From Citrobacter telavivensis (lineage in GTDB: Bacteria > Pseudomonadota > Gammaproteobacteria > Enterobacterales > Enterobacteriaceae): a stretch of 64,000 nt of DNA. Positions within the stretch are counted from its first letter, which is position 1, and every line of letters begins with the position of its first letter. Positions 33,456 to 41,921 of the stretch are shown here, in pieces. The translations under genes and the position numbers were made by a program. Location of the stretch: assembly GCA_009363175.1 (NCBI GenBank), contig CP045203.1, positions 62,001 through 126,000 of the forward strand. The letters are read 5' to 3'. The notes below the pieces were generated by a model. The model saw only the letters and a program-made list of their open reading frames with translations, was not told the origin of the DNA and ran no database searches.

Positions 33456-33528
33456 CTTCGTCACCCGGGTAACCAGTGATTTAATAAGTAAACAAAACGA
33501 ACATACCAATAATCACTGGGGATGCACC
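33456..33528 (+). promoter_or_regulatory. CTTCGTCAC module (class I)
   Basis: CTTCGTCACC (33456-33465), 17 bases, AATAAG, then GTAAACAAAACGAA (33488-33501). CCAGTGAT (33473-33480) pairs perfectly with ATCACTGG (33512-33519) next to the ribosome-binding site. Confidence 0.65.
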
Positions 33529-33987
33529 ATGTTTAAAAGTCTGTCTGAATTGATGACCAGCGTTGGCAAGACTGATGCGCATAAAGTCTCGATAGTCCAG
33601 GTTAAAACCGGTGTCACCTCGTGGGGCCGCAAAAACCAGTCATCCCGGCCTACGGCTGAATACCAGATCTGGATGGATACTCCTGACAACGACAGTCGTA
33701 TCGTCCTGAAGCTGAATTTCGTGCTGAGTTCCCGCCGTAACCAGCCTGAGAAGAATGCGCCCCTGAATATTGAAATCAGCCAGTACGCTAACTGGGATAC
33801 GGTGAAACGCGCCTGGGCGGAATGCGCTCCTGAACGCTATATGCGGCTGGAGAATGAAACGACAGATGAGTTTATGTCCACCAGCGGGGTCTGGGAAGAA
33901 GCATCCGTCATCACCAATGACATGCAGCCGGATTACCGCTACTTCTATCCAGGCACGTCCTATTACGTGGCAAACGACAGCTACTGA
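33529..33987 (+). CDS. Hypothetical protein, 152 aa (paralogue A)
   Basis: The stretch KVSIVQVKTGVTSWGRKN...YQIWMDTPDNDSRIVLKLNFVL is clearly related to residues of the next gene's product, so the two are tandem paralogues. A beta-rich fold is likely. The function is unknown. CTGGGGATGCACC precedes the start. Confidence 0.7.
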   Translation: MFKSLSELMTSVGKTDAHKVSIVQVKTGVTSWGRKNQSSRPTAEYQIWMDTPDNDSRIVLKLNFVLSSRRNQPEKNAPLNIEISQYANWDTVKRAWAECAPERYMRLENETTDEFMSTSGVWEEASVITNDMQPDYRYFYPGTSYYVANDSY

Positions 33988-34022
33988 AGCCAGAAAACAC
34001 ACCATATAACCGAGGATCTACC

Positions 34023-34499
34023 ATGACCGACGCTATCCAGACTGCCCCTGAAAGCTTCAGCCTTTCTTCCCTGACCGACCTGTATCGCACAGTGCAGGCA
34101 ACCGAGTCCCACGCTCTTTCAATGATGCGTGTCCAGAGGGGGATCACCTCCTGGGGGAGCCGTCGTATAACTGACCGCCGAACTGAGGGGTTCACCGTCT
34201 TTCTGGATGCGCCGGATAACGCCAGCCGTATTACTGTTAAAACGGAGTTCGTGCTGAATGCAGCAAAGACCGGCCCTGATACGTCTAATGATCTGGTGGT
34301 GGAAGCGCGTGAACATTCAGGCTGGGATGAGAGCCGGAATTGTTTCACTGTTACCCGCGAGATCGGCGAACTGCGGGTTAATGCTGGTGGTGAAAATCAT
34401 GCTGCTACACTTCGTCAGCTGTGGAAGCTGCTTCACGCGCAGGCAAAAGCCTACCAGTCCAGAAATACTGCCGGTAACGCCACCTGGCTTATGTTCTGA
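34023..34499 (+). CDS. Hypothetical protein, 158 aa (paralogue B)
   Basis: Tandem paralogue of the 152-aa protein: RVQRGITSWGSRRITDRR...FTVFLDAPDNASRITVKTEFVL aligns with its neighbour. It differs in the C-terminal third, which ends in a helical segment. CGAGGATCTACC precedes the start. Confidence 0.7.
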   Translation: MTDAIQTAPESFSLSSLTDLYRTVQATESHALSMMRVQRGITSWGSRRITDRRTEGFTVFLDAPDNASRITVKTEFVLNAAKTGPDTSNDLVVEAREHSGWDESRNCFTVTREIGELRVNAGGENHAATLRQLWKLLHAQAKAYQSRNTAGNATWLMF

Positions 34500-34573
34500 T
34501 AAGCCCCGGGCATGGTAATGTGCGTCACGACATTACGCCGTGGCGCACTACGTTCGTTTAGAAGGAAATGAAG

Positions 34574-34849
34574 ATGAAAATAAGCCAGCTGGAAGTCGGG
34601 ATGAGTGTCTGGTCGGTTAGCCGGGTAAATATGGGCAACACCACACTTAAAACAGTTGTCGTCCACCCGGTCGTGATTGTCGAAGTCCATGATAACCACG
34701 TCATAGCCACCTGGAATGGTAACGCCCCGCGTCGTTTCGGTGAGTCCGTCGTTAAGGGCTGGAAGAAAGAAAAGCCGTTGCTGATCCGTGAAGGTTTCGG
34801 GCAAATGCGCCTGGCTACCAGGGAAGAGAAAGCGCTGGCTGGTAAGTAA
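34574..34849 (+). CDS. Hypothetical protein, 91 aa
   Basis: A small beta-rich basic protein (ISQLEVGMSVWSVSRVNMG...) that resembles SH3-like or KOW-type small barrels in pattern only. Start at 34574 chosen because AAGGA is too close to the ATG at 34568. Confidence 0.65.
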   Translation: MKISQLEVGMSVWSVSRVNMGNTTLKTVVVHPVVIVEVHDNHVIATWNGNAPRRFGESVVKGWKKEKPLLIREGFGQMRLATREEKALAGK

Positions 34850-34853
34850 CCCC

Positions 34854-34963
34854 CTTCGTGACCTGTATGACCCGTGGTGTAATGGCTCCGACAACCTGGC
34901 AGTTTTCGCAACGCAACACTCTGCCGCAAATCACCCTCCACGGGGCCAGACAGGGAATACACG
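34854..34963 (+). promoter_or_regulatory. CTTCGTCAC module (class I)
   Basis: CTTCGTGACC (34854-34863), 17 bases, AATGGC. CCCGTGG (34871-34877) pairs with CCACGGG (34938-34944). The loop is longer than in the other modules. Confidence 0.5.
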
Positions 34964-35236
34964 ATGACCGATGCCATTCTCTCTGAAGAGCTGTACTTCA
35001 AATACCTCAACACCTACGAACGCGAAAGCAGGTTTCGCATTGACTCTTTTCGCTTTGATGGCGAGCCTCAGTGGACAACCAAATTCGGTCAAGCTCGCAT
35101 CCGCCCTTCTCAGGTACGTGTACTGCTCTGCCGCTGCGGGGCAAACAACTGGAAAGACGATGGCAGGTTCGCCAATGAGTACTGCTGCGACAGCTGCGGA
35201 CAGTTCGTGGAGGTGCTACAGCATAACGACCGTTGA
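34964..35236 (+). CDS. Zinc-ribbon protein, 90 aa
   Basis: The C-terminal half holds four Cys in CRCGANNW...EYCCDSCGQ, a zinc ribbon. The same pattern recurs in the protein at 53808, an apparent paralogue. A nucleic-acid or protein interaction role is likely; the specific function is unknown. Confidence 0.68.
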   Translation: MTDAILSEELYFKYLNTYERESRFRIDSFRFDGEPQWTTKFGQARIRPSQVRVLLCRCGANNWKDDGRFANEYCCDSCGQFVEVLQHNDR

Positions 35237-35321
35237 TTCGCGTCCCGGGGCCGGAGCTGATGGCTCACTGATAAACCATTTCAGACCGACATATTCATTC
35301 TGATAATACCCGACGTATCGC

Positions 35322-35390
35322 CTTCGTCACCTGCCGGGCCCGTGTTGTACTGGTATCAGTACAACATAAAACGAGATCACGGGGCGCATC
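35322..35390 (+). promoter_or_regulatory. CTTCGTCAC module (class II)
   Basis: CTTCGTCACC (35322-35331), then ACTGG, then TATCAG 22 bases after the hexamer. A perfect dyad GTTGTACTG-GTAT-CAGTACAAC overlaps the -10, and CCCGTG (35339-35344) pairs with CACGGG (35378-35383). Confidence 0.6.
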
Positions 35391-35696
35391 ATGCAGACAC
35401 TGACCGACGTATTCAGCGATAAGGCGAATAAAGCCTTTCATTCGATTTTCGCCGATTTCCTGCCCACCAGCGCGGATGGGGTAATCACCTTTACGGTTCG
35501 CGGCTATGGCGGAAAAACTGCCTGCATGACCGTCCCCTCTGGAACCCCGGTTTTCGTCTTTGGCACTGAAGAGCTCGCCGACTTCCATCGCTCCGCCGTG
35601 GCGGGTGAATTCTACATCGTTGATCACGGTGGTTTCCGCACCCTGAATCAACAGGTAGAACGTGGCCGCGTCCCAGTCATCTACGACATCCTCTGA
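35391..35696 (+). CDS. Hypothetical protein, 101 aa
   Basis: A small soluble protein of unknown family. CACGGGGCGCATC precedes the start inside the promoter module. The next gene starts 12 bases after the stop. Confidence 0.65.
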   Translation: MQTLTDVFSDKANKAFHSIFADFLPTSADGVITFTVRGYGGKTACMTVPSGTPVFVFGTEELADFHRSAVAGEFYIVDHGGFRTLNQQVERGRVPVIYDIL

Positions 35697-35708
35697 AGGG
35701 ATCCGATT

Positions 35709-36002
35709 ATGGCAATCGACACAGTTTACCGCCTGCGGCTCGATTTCGACGTGTATAACGGCGATGTCATCGACACCAAAGAGCAGGAAGACAAAGACCA
35801 GATCTCCATTGCGAAAATCACCCAATTTATCTTCGATGCCTCCGTTCGGCTCAAGCTTGATGCCTGCGAAACCAGCGATGGCGGGCCAGCACATGGGCCT
35901 TACTGTGTTCTTGAGCACTGCAACCGAGCTGTACTGGAACAGGCCGAAACTGAAATTAAACGCTATGTGAGACGCTTTAAAGGCCATTCACTGGAAGACT
36001 GA
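35709..36002 (+). CDS. Hypothetical protein, 97 aa
   Basis: A small soluble acidic protein with one Cys-rich half (DACETSDGGPAHGPYCVLEHC). Not recognised. Probably co-transcribed with the 101-aa gene and perhaps with the helicase gene downstream. Confidence 0.62.
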   Translation: MAIDTVYRLRLDFDVYNGDVIDTKEQEDKDQISIAKITQFIFDASVRLKLDACETSDGGPAHGPYCVLEHCNRAVLEQAETEIKRYVRRFKGHSLED

Positions 36003-36096
36003 TGAACCCGGTACATCCACCAGCATGAGGATGTACCTGACTTCGATAGCCGCTGCCGGGCTGTGCCTCCTGAGCAGCAGAGGACAAGGTACGGAT

Positions 36097-38169
36097 ATGC
36101 CAGACAATAAACCCCGGATGACTGCCGCTGAAATGACTGAGCGAGCCTATCACTTCTTCCTGGACGCAAAGGGTCTGTCCCCTCGTGCCGGGCAGGTAGA
36201 CATGATGGCGTTTTGCAGCGCAGTCGTTAACGCTACCCCCGCTGAGGAGCAGTATCGCGTCGGGGTTATTGAGGCCGGTACGGGGACAGGGAAAACACTC
36301 GGGTATTGTCTGCCGCTGATCCCCCTGGCGATGGAAAAGCATAAGACGCTGATCATCTCCACGGCAACCGTTGCGCTTCAGGAACAAATCATCTCCAAGG
36401 ATCTGCCAGAAATACAGGCGAGAGCGGGCCTGAGCTTCTCCTATGCGATGGCGAAGGGCCGTAGCCGTTACTTCTGCCAGATGCGCTGTGACGTTCATAT
36501 GGAAAGCGAGATGAATGCCTATGGCTACATCCGCGATGATGTGGAGGATATCAGCAAGGCCTTTGCTGGTGGTCACTGGACAGGAGAGCGTGATTCCTAT
36601 CCTGATGAGATCAATGAGGCGGTATGGGGTCGGGTCAATGCTATTGGCAGTCAGTGCCCTAAAAAGCGTTGCCCACATTATCACCGTTGTCCGTTCTTCC
36701 TCGCCCGCGCCCTGCTGGAGTCGGTGGATGTGGTTATCGCCAACCATGACATCGTATTGTCTGACCTGTCACTGGGAGGCGGTATTATCCTTCCCCCGCA
36801 GGAAGAGTCCATTTATGTGTTCGACGAAGGTCACCACGTTCCGCAGAAAGCAATTAACCACTTTGCGACCTCCGCCTCTCTCGATGCCAGCAGGCATTTC
36901 ATGAGCGAAATCTTCGACATGGTAATGACCATGCCAGAGTCCTACGGCGGGACTATGGAAAAGCACGTGCAGCAGCTGGTGGAGCTTGCGGGCCATGCCG
37001 GTGATGAGCTCGGTGAGCTGCGGGGGACACTTTTACGCTCCCTGAACTGGCGAAACGATCACGAAATGCCAAATGGCACGGAATCGGACATCTATCGCTT
37101 CCCGGAAGGTTTCGTTCCTGAAGATATTGCGGCCCTGTTTAAGCCTGGGTTAAAGACAGTAAACGAGATGCAGAATATCGTTGTGAAAATGACGGCGATT
37201 GTAGATGAGGCCGGGCGGGATATCAGCGAGGAAGAACTGGCCCTTCAAAAGATGGCTGTCGGCGAGCTGGCAAATCGCCTGGCGGGTATGCATCAGGCTC
37301 TGGCCTCATACTGCGGGAATAAAACCGTCTCTGGTATGCCTATGGCCCGGTGGATTAACGTCCGTCGTACTAAACGCAGCACCGAAGTGGTGATTAATTG
37401 CAGTCCGGTCTATGCGGGCGAACACCTGAAATCCGAGCTCTGGTCGAAGGCTTATGCCACCATTGTGACCTCGGCAACAATCCGCTCCCTTAGCAAGTTT
37501 GACGCATTCCTGGAGCAGGCCGGTCTTCCAGTCGATACACCTACCCTGCTGGCCCGCAGCCCGTTTGATTACCAGAACAACGGCGTGTTGTTCATCCCCC
37601 GTATGCGCTCGGTTCCGACCAATCATGAAGAACATACGGCGGAGATCATCGAACTCCTTCCCAAACTGGTGCTTCGGCTTCAGGGTTGCCTCGTGCTGTT
37701 CGCCTCCCGCAGGCAGATGGAAGAAGTCAGCAAGGCGATGCCTCAACACATTTCACCGCTTCTGCTGATACAGGGGGCACTTCCAAAACGGGAAATACTG
37801 CTGCGCCATAAGCTCAGAATCGACCGTGGTGAGCCGAGCATTATCTTTGGTATGGCTTCTTTCAGTGAAGGGGTGGATCTGCCTGGCGTGTACTGCAACA
37901 ACGTCATCATTGCCAAGCTGCCTTTTAGCGTTCCGACCGACCCGGTGGGCCAGACCCTGACGGAGTGGCTGGAGAAAAACGGGCGTGATGCTTTCCGGGA
38001 AATCTCGATACCGGAGGCCTGCCTCAAACTGACCCAGTCCGTTGGTCGGCTTATCCGCACAGAGAGCGATACCGGCGCGGTGACTATCCTGGATAAACGC
38101 CTGAAGACAAAAGCCTACGGGAAAGACATCCTCGCATCCCTGCCCCCTTTCAGGCGCGAAATTCGTTAA
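36097..38169 (+). CDS. dinG: DinG-family DNA helicase (XPD-like, iron-sulfur)
   Basis: The 690-residue protein has the superfamily 2 helicase motifs of the DinG/YoaA/XPD group: Walker A EAGTGTGKTL (about 56-65), Cys residues typical of the Fe-S domain (YFCQMRC, then QCPKKRCPHYHRCPF), the DEAH-type box FDEGHH (about 243), ATSATIRSL, and the C-terminal SVGRLIR. Such enzymes unwind 5'-3' and remove D-loops, R-loops and forks. E. coli DinG has 716 residues. CAAGGTACGG favours the start at 36097; the frame continues upstream to 36025. A 20-base gap separates it from the next gene. Confidence 0.87.
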   Translation: MPDNKPRMTAAEMTERAYHFFLDAKGLSPRAGQVDMMAFCSAVVNATPAEEQYRVGVIEAGTGTGKTLGYCLPLIPLAMEKHKTLIISTATVALQEQIISKDLPEIQARAGLSFSYAMAKGRSRYFCQMRCDVHMESEMNAYGYIRDDVEDISKAFAGGHWTGERDSYPDEINEAVWGRVNAIGSQCPKKRCPHYHRCPFFLARALLESVDVVIANHDIVLSDLSLGGGIILPPQEESIYVFDEGHHVPQKAINHFATSASLDASRHFMSEIFDMVMTMPESYGGTMEKHVQQLVELAGHAGDELGELRGTLLRSLNWRNDHEMPNGTESDIYRFPEGFVPEDIAALFKPGLKTVNEMQNIVVKMTAIVDEAGRDISEEELALQKMAVGELANRLAGMHQALASYCGNKTVSGMPMARWINVRRTKRSTEVVINCSPVYAGEHLKSELWSKAYATIVTSATIRSLSKFDAFLEQAGLPVDTPTLLARSPFDYQNNGVLFIPRMRSVPTNHEEHTAEIIELLPKLVLRLQGCLVLFASRRQMEEVSKAMPQHISPLLLIQGALPKREILLRHKLRIDRGEPSIIFGMASFSEGVDLPGVYCNNVIIAKLPFSVPTDPVGQTLTEWLEKNGRDAFREISIPEACLKLTQSVGRLIRTESDTGAVTILDKRLKTKAYGKDILASLPPFRREIR

Positions 38170-38189
38170 TCAACAGTCGAGAGGTTGCT

Positions 38190-38510
38190 ATGCATAAAAT
38201 TGAATGCCCACGCTGTCTGGGTGGTAAGGGTGAGATCCGAGCGTTCCGGCACGTTCAAGGCGGTGTGTGTTTTCGCTGCAAGGGCCGGGGGTATGTCGAG
38301 GTGAAAACCATCCCGAAGCCTTCTATCCGGTTTGTTGCTATGCAGAAATGGGCAAATCCAGAGGACGTTAACTACAACAATGGGGATTTTATCAGGACGT
38401 TCTATTTCAAGGCCCGAAGTCAGGCTGAAGCAACAAAGAAGCTTCAGAAAAAACTCGGCGCGTCAGGTCGTGAGTTTTATGCCACTCCTGCGGATGATGT
38501 CCAGCAATAA
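38190..38510 (+). CDS. Zinc-ribbon protein, 106 aa
   Basis: The N-terminal half has two CxxC pairs (CPRC at 5-8 and CFRC at 27-30) with interspersed Gly, a DnaJ-like or TFIIB-like small zinc domain. The C-terminal half is basic and helical. It follows the helicase gene by 20 bases, behind GAGAGGTTGCT, so it may assist it. Confidence 0.7.
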   Translation: MHKIECPRCLGGKGEIRAFRHVQGGVCFRCKGRGYVEVKTIPKPSIRFVAMQKWANPEDVNYNNGDFIRTFYFKARSQAEATKKLQKKLGASGREFYATPADDVQQ

Positions 38511-38597
38511 ATGGGGGCGTTTTGTAGTGGTTTATTCACTCTGAAATCTATCACTCTGGTTATGATTGGTTTCGAAACAAATGACAGGTGGTAACAC

Positions 38598-39020
38598 ATG
38601 AAAAACCAGGCTAAAACACAACATTCTGTTTTTAAGTTCATTCGAGCTGCGATTCCGGTAACAGTTCTATCGGCTATACAGTACGCTGTCATTTCTACAT
38701 TGCTGGTGGTTGGAAAAATTGACCTTCAATGGTCGGAACTCGCTACATCACTTCCGTTATGTATTATTGCAATATTCTCAACAGCATTTGTATTTTACGA
38801 CCCAAATGAATATGAGTACTTTCTTTCAGTGCTGGGAATGCTTACCGTTTGGGTTTTAGTGTTTATTGCATCAATACTCCTACTTGTAATCGCGCGAGGT
38901 TTTTCCTTCATCACAAGCAATTATGTAACATATGCTGAATTGGCTTCCTATTCCATACAGATAGGAATGATGATTGTATTTTACTTCAAGAGGGATAGTC
39001 TTAATCAACAGACCCTATAG
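38598..39020 (+). CDS. Four-helix membrane protein, 140 aa
   Basis: Four hydrophobic segments (about 20-40, 50-68, 78-100, 112-130) mark an inner-membrane protein. The FVFYDPNEYEYFL...LGML pattern recurs in the protein at 39293, a probable paralogue. The DNA here is richer in A and T than in the genes before. CAGGTGGTAACAC precedes the start. Confidence 0.68.
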   Translation: MKNQAKTQHSVFKFIRAAIPVTVLSAIQYAVISTLLVVGKIDLQWSELATSLPLCIIAIFSTAFVFYDPNEYEYFLSVLGMLTVWVLVFIASILLLVIARGFSFITSNYVTYAELASYSIQIGMMIVFYFKRDSLNQQTL

Positions 39021-39101
39021 ATACAGTATTTCGCGATTAATATTATCATTGAACATTAACGCACAAAATTTACCCCCACGTCATACAAGGTTACCGATGC
39101 A

Positions 39102-39266
39102 ATGAAAAATAAAATTATCGATGCAAAACTTGCATTTTTTAAAGTAGAGGGAACTCCAAGTACTGGTCACGTTGTGGTTATCGGGAAACCATCATCTGGG
39201 AAAAGTTTCTGCCTTACTGATGAAATAACGCGTTTGTTAAAAGCAGGTAAAAACCACGAAAATTAA
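39102..39266 (+). CDS. Mini P-loop protein, 54 aa
   Basis: A 54-codon frame with VVVIGKPSSGKSFCLTDEI, a proper Walker A motif, but nothing beyond one helix after it. It resembles the start of the P-loop protein at 43683 and may be a decayed copy or a very small nucleotide-binding protein. There is only a weak ribosome-binding site (AAGGTTACC). Confidence 0.5.
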   Translation: MKNKIIDAKLAFFKVEGTPSTGHVVVIGKPSSGKSFCLTDEITRLLKAGKNHEN

Positions 39267-39292
39267 TTTGAATATTGCAAGCGGGGTTTGCT

Positions 39293-39688
39293 ATGACATC
39301 AATTATTACCACTTTATATGAAAAACTTTCATTTCGTGTGCTCGCAGTTCCGCTGATTATTTTCAGCATTGAATTTTTGATATGGGCAGTGCTTATTCGA
39401 GAAAATGTTATATCCGGGGACTGGCCTTTGTATAGAACTTGTTTGTTCGCTTGTTTTTCCTCGCTGATTATAACTGGATTCACATTCCAGAATCCTGAAG
39501 GCAGTGATTTCCTAAAGGCAGCAGCAGGTCTCCTTGGATGTCTGGCCTTGGGGGGATTGATAATTATTATTTATTATATTGGCACTCTCGAATTTCCGAT
39601 TATCACTGCCAAGATGGTTTGGATTTTCATGATGGCAAGCTTTACGTCTCAGCTTTTCACTTGCCTGATGAAATCGATGACTGATTAA
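39293..39688 (+). CDS. Membrane protein, 131 aa (paralogue of 38598)
   Basis: Hydrophobic segments around 15-35, 48-66, 74-98 and 104-122. FTFQNPEGSDFLKAAAGLLG corresponds to the FVFYDPNEYEYFL region of the gene at 38598. Start at 39293 behind GCGGGGTTTGCT. AT-rich. Confidence 0.65.
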   Translation: MTSIITTLYEKLSFRVLAVPLIIFSIEFLIWAVLIRENVISGDWPLYRTCLFACFSSLIITGFTFQNPEGSDFLKAAAGLLGCLALGGLIIIIYYIGTLEFPIITAKMVWIFMMASFTSQLFTCLMKSMTD

Positions 39689-39823
39689 TTTGAAGTTCAG
39701 CAAAAACAATTGCAGAGCAAAGTTATTTATTCACTCATTTTGCGATCTAAGTATGCTTACGCTGAAGTAACCGAAAAGTACCTTTCTTGAAAAGTTTTTT
39801 CGGGATTTTAGGAGAAATGGATA

Positions 39824-39865
39824 ATGGCATTCTCACTTACTTTCCATCAATACATTCTGGAGTAA
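39824..39865 (+). CDS. Possible 13-aa leader peptide
   Basis: AGGAG stands eight bases before ATG at 39824; MAFSLTFHQYILE ends four bases before the start of the next gene. Coupled leader translation is possible. Small size makes this tentative. Confidence 0.3.
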   Translation: MAFSLTFHQYILE

Positions 39866-39869
39866 TAAC

Positions 39870-40061
39870 ATGTTTACTTTAGTTCTCGTGATTGGGCTTT
39901 ATTCAAGTGGTCTTAATCCAAGTGGTGTCACCTCTCAGAAAATACCTGACTACAAAACCTATGATGAATGCCAGAGTGCCGCGCCTAAAGCAAAGCGTGG
40001 GGAAACTATCACCATCTTAAGTTATTGCATTCCCCAGCCTGCGGATAAGACAAAGGCGTAA
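39870..40061 (+). CDS. Small exported or membrane protein, 63 aa (DUF1482-like pattern)
   Basis: An uncleaved-looking hydrophobic N-terminus (FTLVLVIGLYSSG) followed by a polar part with two Cys in the arrangement YDECQSAA...LSYCIP. The pattern resembles the small DUF1482 proteins of lambdoid phages. Role unknown. CTGGAGTAATAAC precedes the start. Confidence 0.5.
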   Translation: MFTLVLVIGLYSSGLNPSGVTSQKIPDYKTYDECQSAAPKAKRGETITILSYCIPQPADKTKA

Positions 40062-40113
40062 AGGCTTCGCTATATGTGAATTATCGAAGGGGTGTCCATT
40101 TCATACCCGATTA

Positions 40114-40191
40114 CTTCGTCAATTGTCGACCGGTGGGATAATAGGATTAAAACAGTTTTTAGCTTCACGATATTATGGAGAAACCGCCGTC
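40114..40191 (+). promoter_or_regulatory. CTTCGTCAC module (class I, 16-bp spacing)
   Basis: CTTCGTCAAT (40114-40123), then AATAGG after 16 bases. CGGT in the spacer can pair with ACCG just before the start codon. Confidence 0.5.
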
Positions 40192-40887
40192 ATGCACCCA
40201 TTCGATTCGGTCAGAGTAAAACTGAGTTTTGCCGGAAAGCCACCAGCGGCTTTACTGCAAAGCGCCCTATTTCTTGAAAATCAGCGTCCCGAATCCTCCA
40301 GTTGGAGCGACCCGGGCACGGCGGGTAATACACTGCTTCGCGACATCCTCCGGTCACAACCGGTTGAACTGAGCACTCTACAAGGCGTGGTTAATCTGAC
40401 TACTGGCAACCTCGGTAAAGCCGAATGTAGTGAGTTGCTTGCACTGATGGGCCTTCGTAGCTTCGGTGAAGAAGCTGCTGAGTTAATGGTTCGCAATGCG
40501 TCAATGGTTTTTGCGAGTGGACAGGCTAATGCAAAGAACCTGATTCGCATGGAAGTCACTAAATCACACCTTACTTCTGATAAGCAGGTCATTGTCAGTA
40601 CTGAAACCCTTGAGCGGCGTATGTACGTCATGAACAGCAACGGTATCTGCTTCGTCGTTGAGCCTGAGATCTGCCTTGATGCCGAGAAACTGCCGGGCGC
40701 GGATTTCTTTATCACTGAAGACGAAATGGATGCTGCGGGCGTGAGCCGCTGGGGTGAAAACGGCAGTCAGCACTGGCGATGCATGGTTACCTGGTTCAAT
40801 GGCAGTAGCACCATCATGAACGAAATGGGACACATGTACGAGCTCGGTGATGAACCTGAAATTCGGCTCAATAGCTTCGGTGGATAA
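40192..40887 (+). CDS. Hypothetical protein, 231 aa
   Basis: A soluble acidic protein of unknown family. The start at 40192 (MHPFDSVRV) is chosen because TATGGAGAAACC precedes it; the codons upstream to 40123 coincide with the promoter module. The protein contains DLTTGN-like and Met-rich central regions without recognised motif. Confidence 0.68.
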   Translation: MHPFDSVRVKLSFAGKPPAALLQSALFLENQRPESSSWSDPGTAGNTLLRDILRSQPVELSTLQGVVNLTTGNLGKAECSELLALMGLRSFGEEAAELMVRNASMVFASGQANAKNLIRMEVTKSHLTSDKQVIVSTETLERRMYVMNSNGICFVVEPEICLDAEKLPGADFFITEDEMDAAGVSRWGENGSQHWRCMVTWFNGSSTIMNEMGHMYELGDEPEIRLNSFGG

Positions 40888-40909
40888 AGCCCACCAGCGA
40901 GGAAATACG

Positions 40910-41107
40910 ATGAGACACGATAACGTCAAGCCCTGCCCTTTCTGCGGTTGTTCATCTATCCGGGTTCGGGAGATTTCGAATAATTTTCGCGCCTGCTGCA
41001 ATTCCTGTGAGGCCACGGTGGCGTTTCAGGACTCCGAACAAGCCGCTGTGACGCGCTGGAATACCCGCGCTGAAGAGAAACAATCTGGCGGACTCCAGTC
41101 AGCATAA
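40910..41107 (+). CDS. Lar-like restriction alleviation zinc protein, 65 aa
   Basis: KPCPFCGCSSIRVRE...FRACCNSCEATVAF...AAVTRWNTRA is the pattern of the Lar family: CPFCG, a second CxxC-type pair and a final WN-R. Lar of the Rac prophage lowers restriction by type I enzymes by acting on the host modification system. On a conjugative element this would protect entering DNA. CGAGGAAATACG supports the start at 40910. Confidence 0.72.
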   Translation: MRHDNVKPCPFCGCSSIRVREISNNFRACCNSCEATVAFQDSEQAAVTRWNTRAEEKQSGGLQSA

Positions 41108-41159
41108 ATTAAGCCCCGGGCTGCTCTGGGCCTGAATACCGATAAGAGGAAACACCGAC

Positions 41160-41618
41160 ATGAAATTTTACATCAGCGACGTTTTATGGAAATCCGGGCA
41201 GGCATTCATTTTCTCGTTTGTCACTGCTCCGGCAGTTGCGTTACTGCTCATTCTGTTCTGCACAGTTCTTACCAGTTCACCATCCAAGGTCTTCCTCGAT
41301 CAGGCCCGTAGTCTGGTTGGAAATGCCACCAGCACCTCGGTCATGGTTTGCCCTGAAGAGAAAGCAGTGTTTGCCGCGTTCCGCTCCTCAGAATGCCAGC
41401 GACACGTGGTGAATGCCGATGATGCCATTAAACAATGGGACTCGCTGTTGCTCAAAGGCTACCTGATAGTGGCGGGTATCGCTCTTATCTGCTGGATGGT
41501 AAGCGAGGCAGTTAACTACCGCAGAAAGCCGTGGCGCTATGGGATCCGTCCCTCTGATATGACATTTAGCTATACAAAACTCGTGCCGAAAGAATCCGAT
41601 GATGACGCGGATAAATAA
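41160..41618 (+). CDS. Two-helix membrane protein, 152 aa (paralogue of 42551)
   Basis: Membrane segments near 18-40 and 97-117 enclose a periplasmic-looking loop with two Cys (MVCPEE and SSECQR) and DDAIKQWDS. The same plan, with MVCTEE, SPCVRE and AKWDS, recurs in the 136-aa protein at 42551, so the two are paralogues. Role unknown. Confidence 0.7.
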   Translation: MKFYISDVLWKSGQAFIFSFVTAPAVALLLILFCTVLTSSPSKVFLDQARSLVGNATSTSVMVCPEEKAVFAAFRSSECQRHVVNADDAIKQWDSLLLKGYLIVAGIALICWMVSEAVNYRRKPWRYGIRPSDMTFSYTKLVPKESDDDADK

Positions 41619-41672
41619 CCACTCATTTAGCACGGCAGACAGCCGGTCAATGCCAGCAGCACAGGGGGCAGT

Positions 41673-41906
41673 ATGGGTAGACCTACAGGCAATATCGTCA
41701 GACTCACAAAATCAACAGGCCGCAGCAGCGACTTTTTCGGGCCATGTGAGTTGTGTGGAAAACATATGTCAGAAGCATTCCGTACCCGAAAAGCGCGTGA
41801 GTGGCAGCGTGAAAATGGCGAACTCTATTACGGCCATGATTCCGCCGTCATGTATGCACATGAAAAATGCATTCTGAATCTGGAAAGCAAATTTACCTCA
41901 AATTAA
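41673..41906 (+). CDS. Small zinc-binding-like protein, 77 aa
   Basis: GPCELCGKHMSEAF and a later YAHEKCILNLESK offer three Cys and several His for a treble-clef-like zinc site. It lies just behind the membrane protein gene, behind GGGGGCAGT. Not otherwise recognised. Confidence 0.62.
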   Translation: MGRPTGNIVRLTKSTGRSSDFFGPCELCGKHMSEAFRTRKAREWQRENGELYYGHDSAVMYAHEKCILNLESKFTSN

Positions 41907-41921
41907 CGACTGGTGAGATTT

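Noticed and set aside
35295..35987. Minus-strand frame of 230 codons
   Set aside because: It covers two plus-strand genes and a promoter module with its complementary arms; the plus-strand frames have ribosome-binding sites.
35977..36747. Minus-strand frame of 256 codons
   Set aside because: It is antisense to the conserved helicase motifs of the DinG-like gene.
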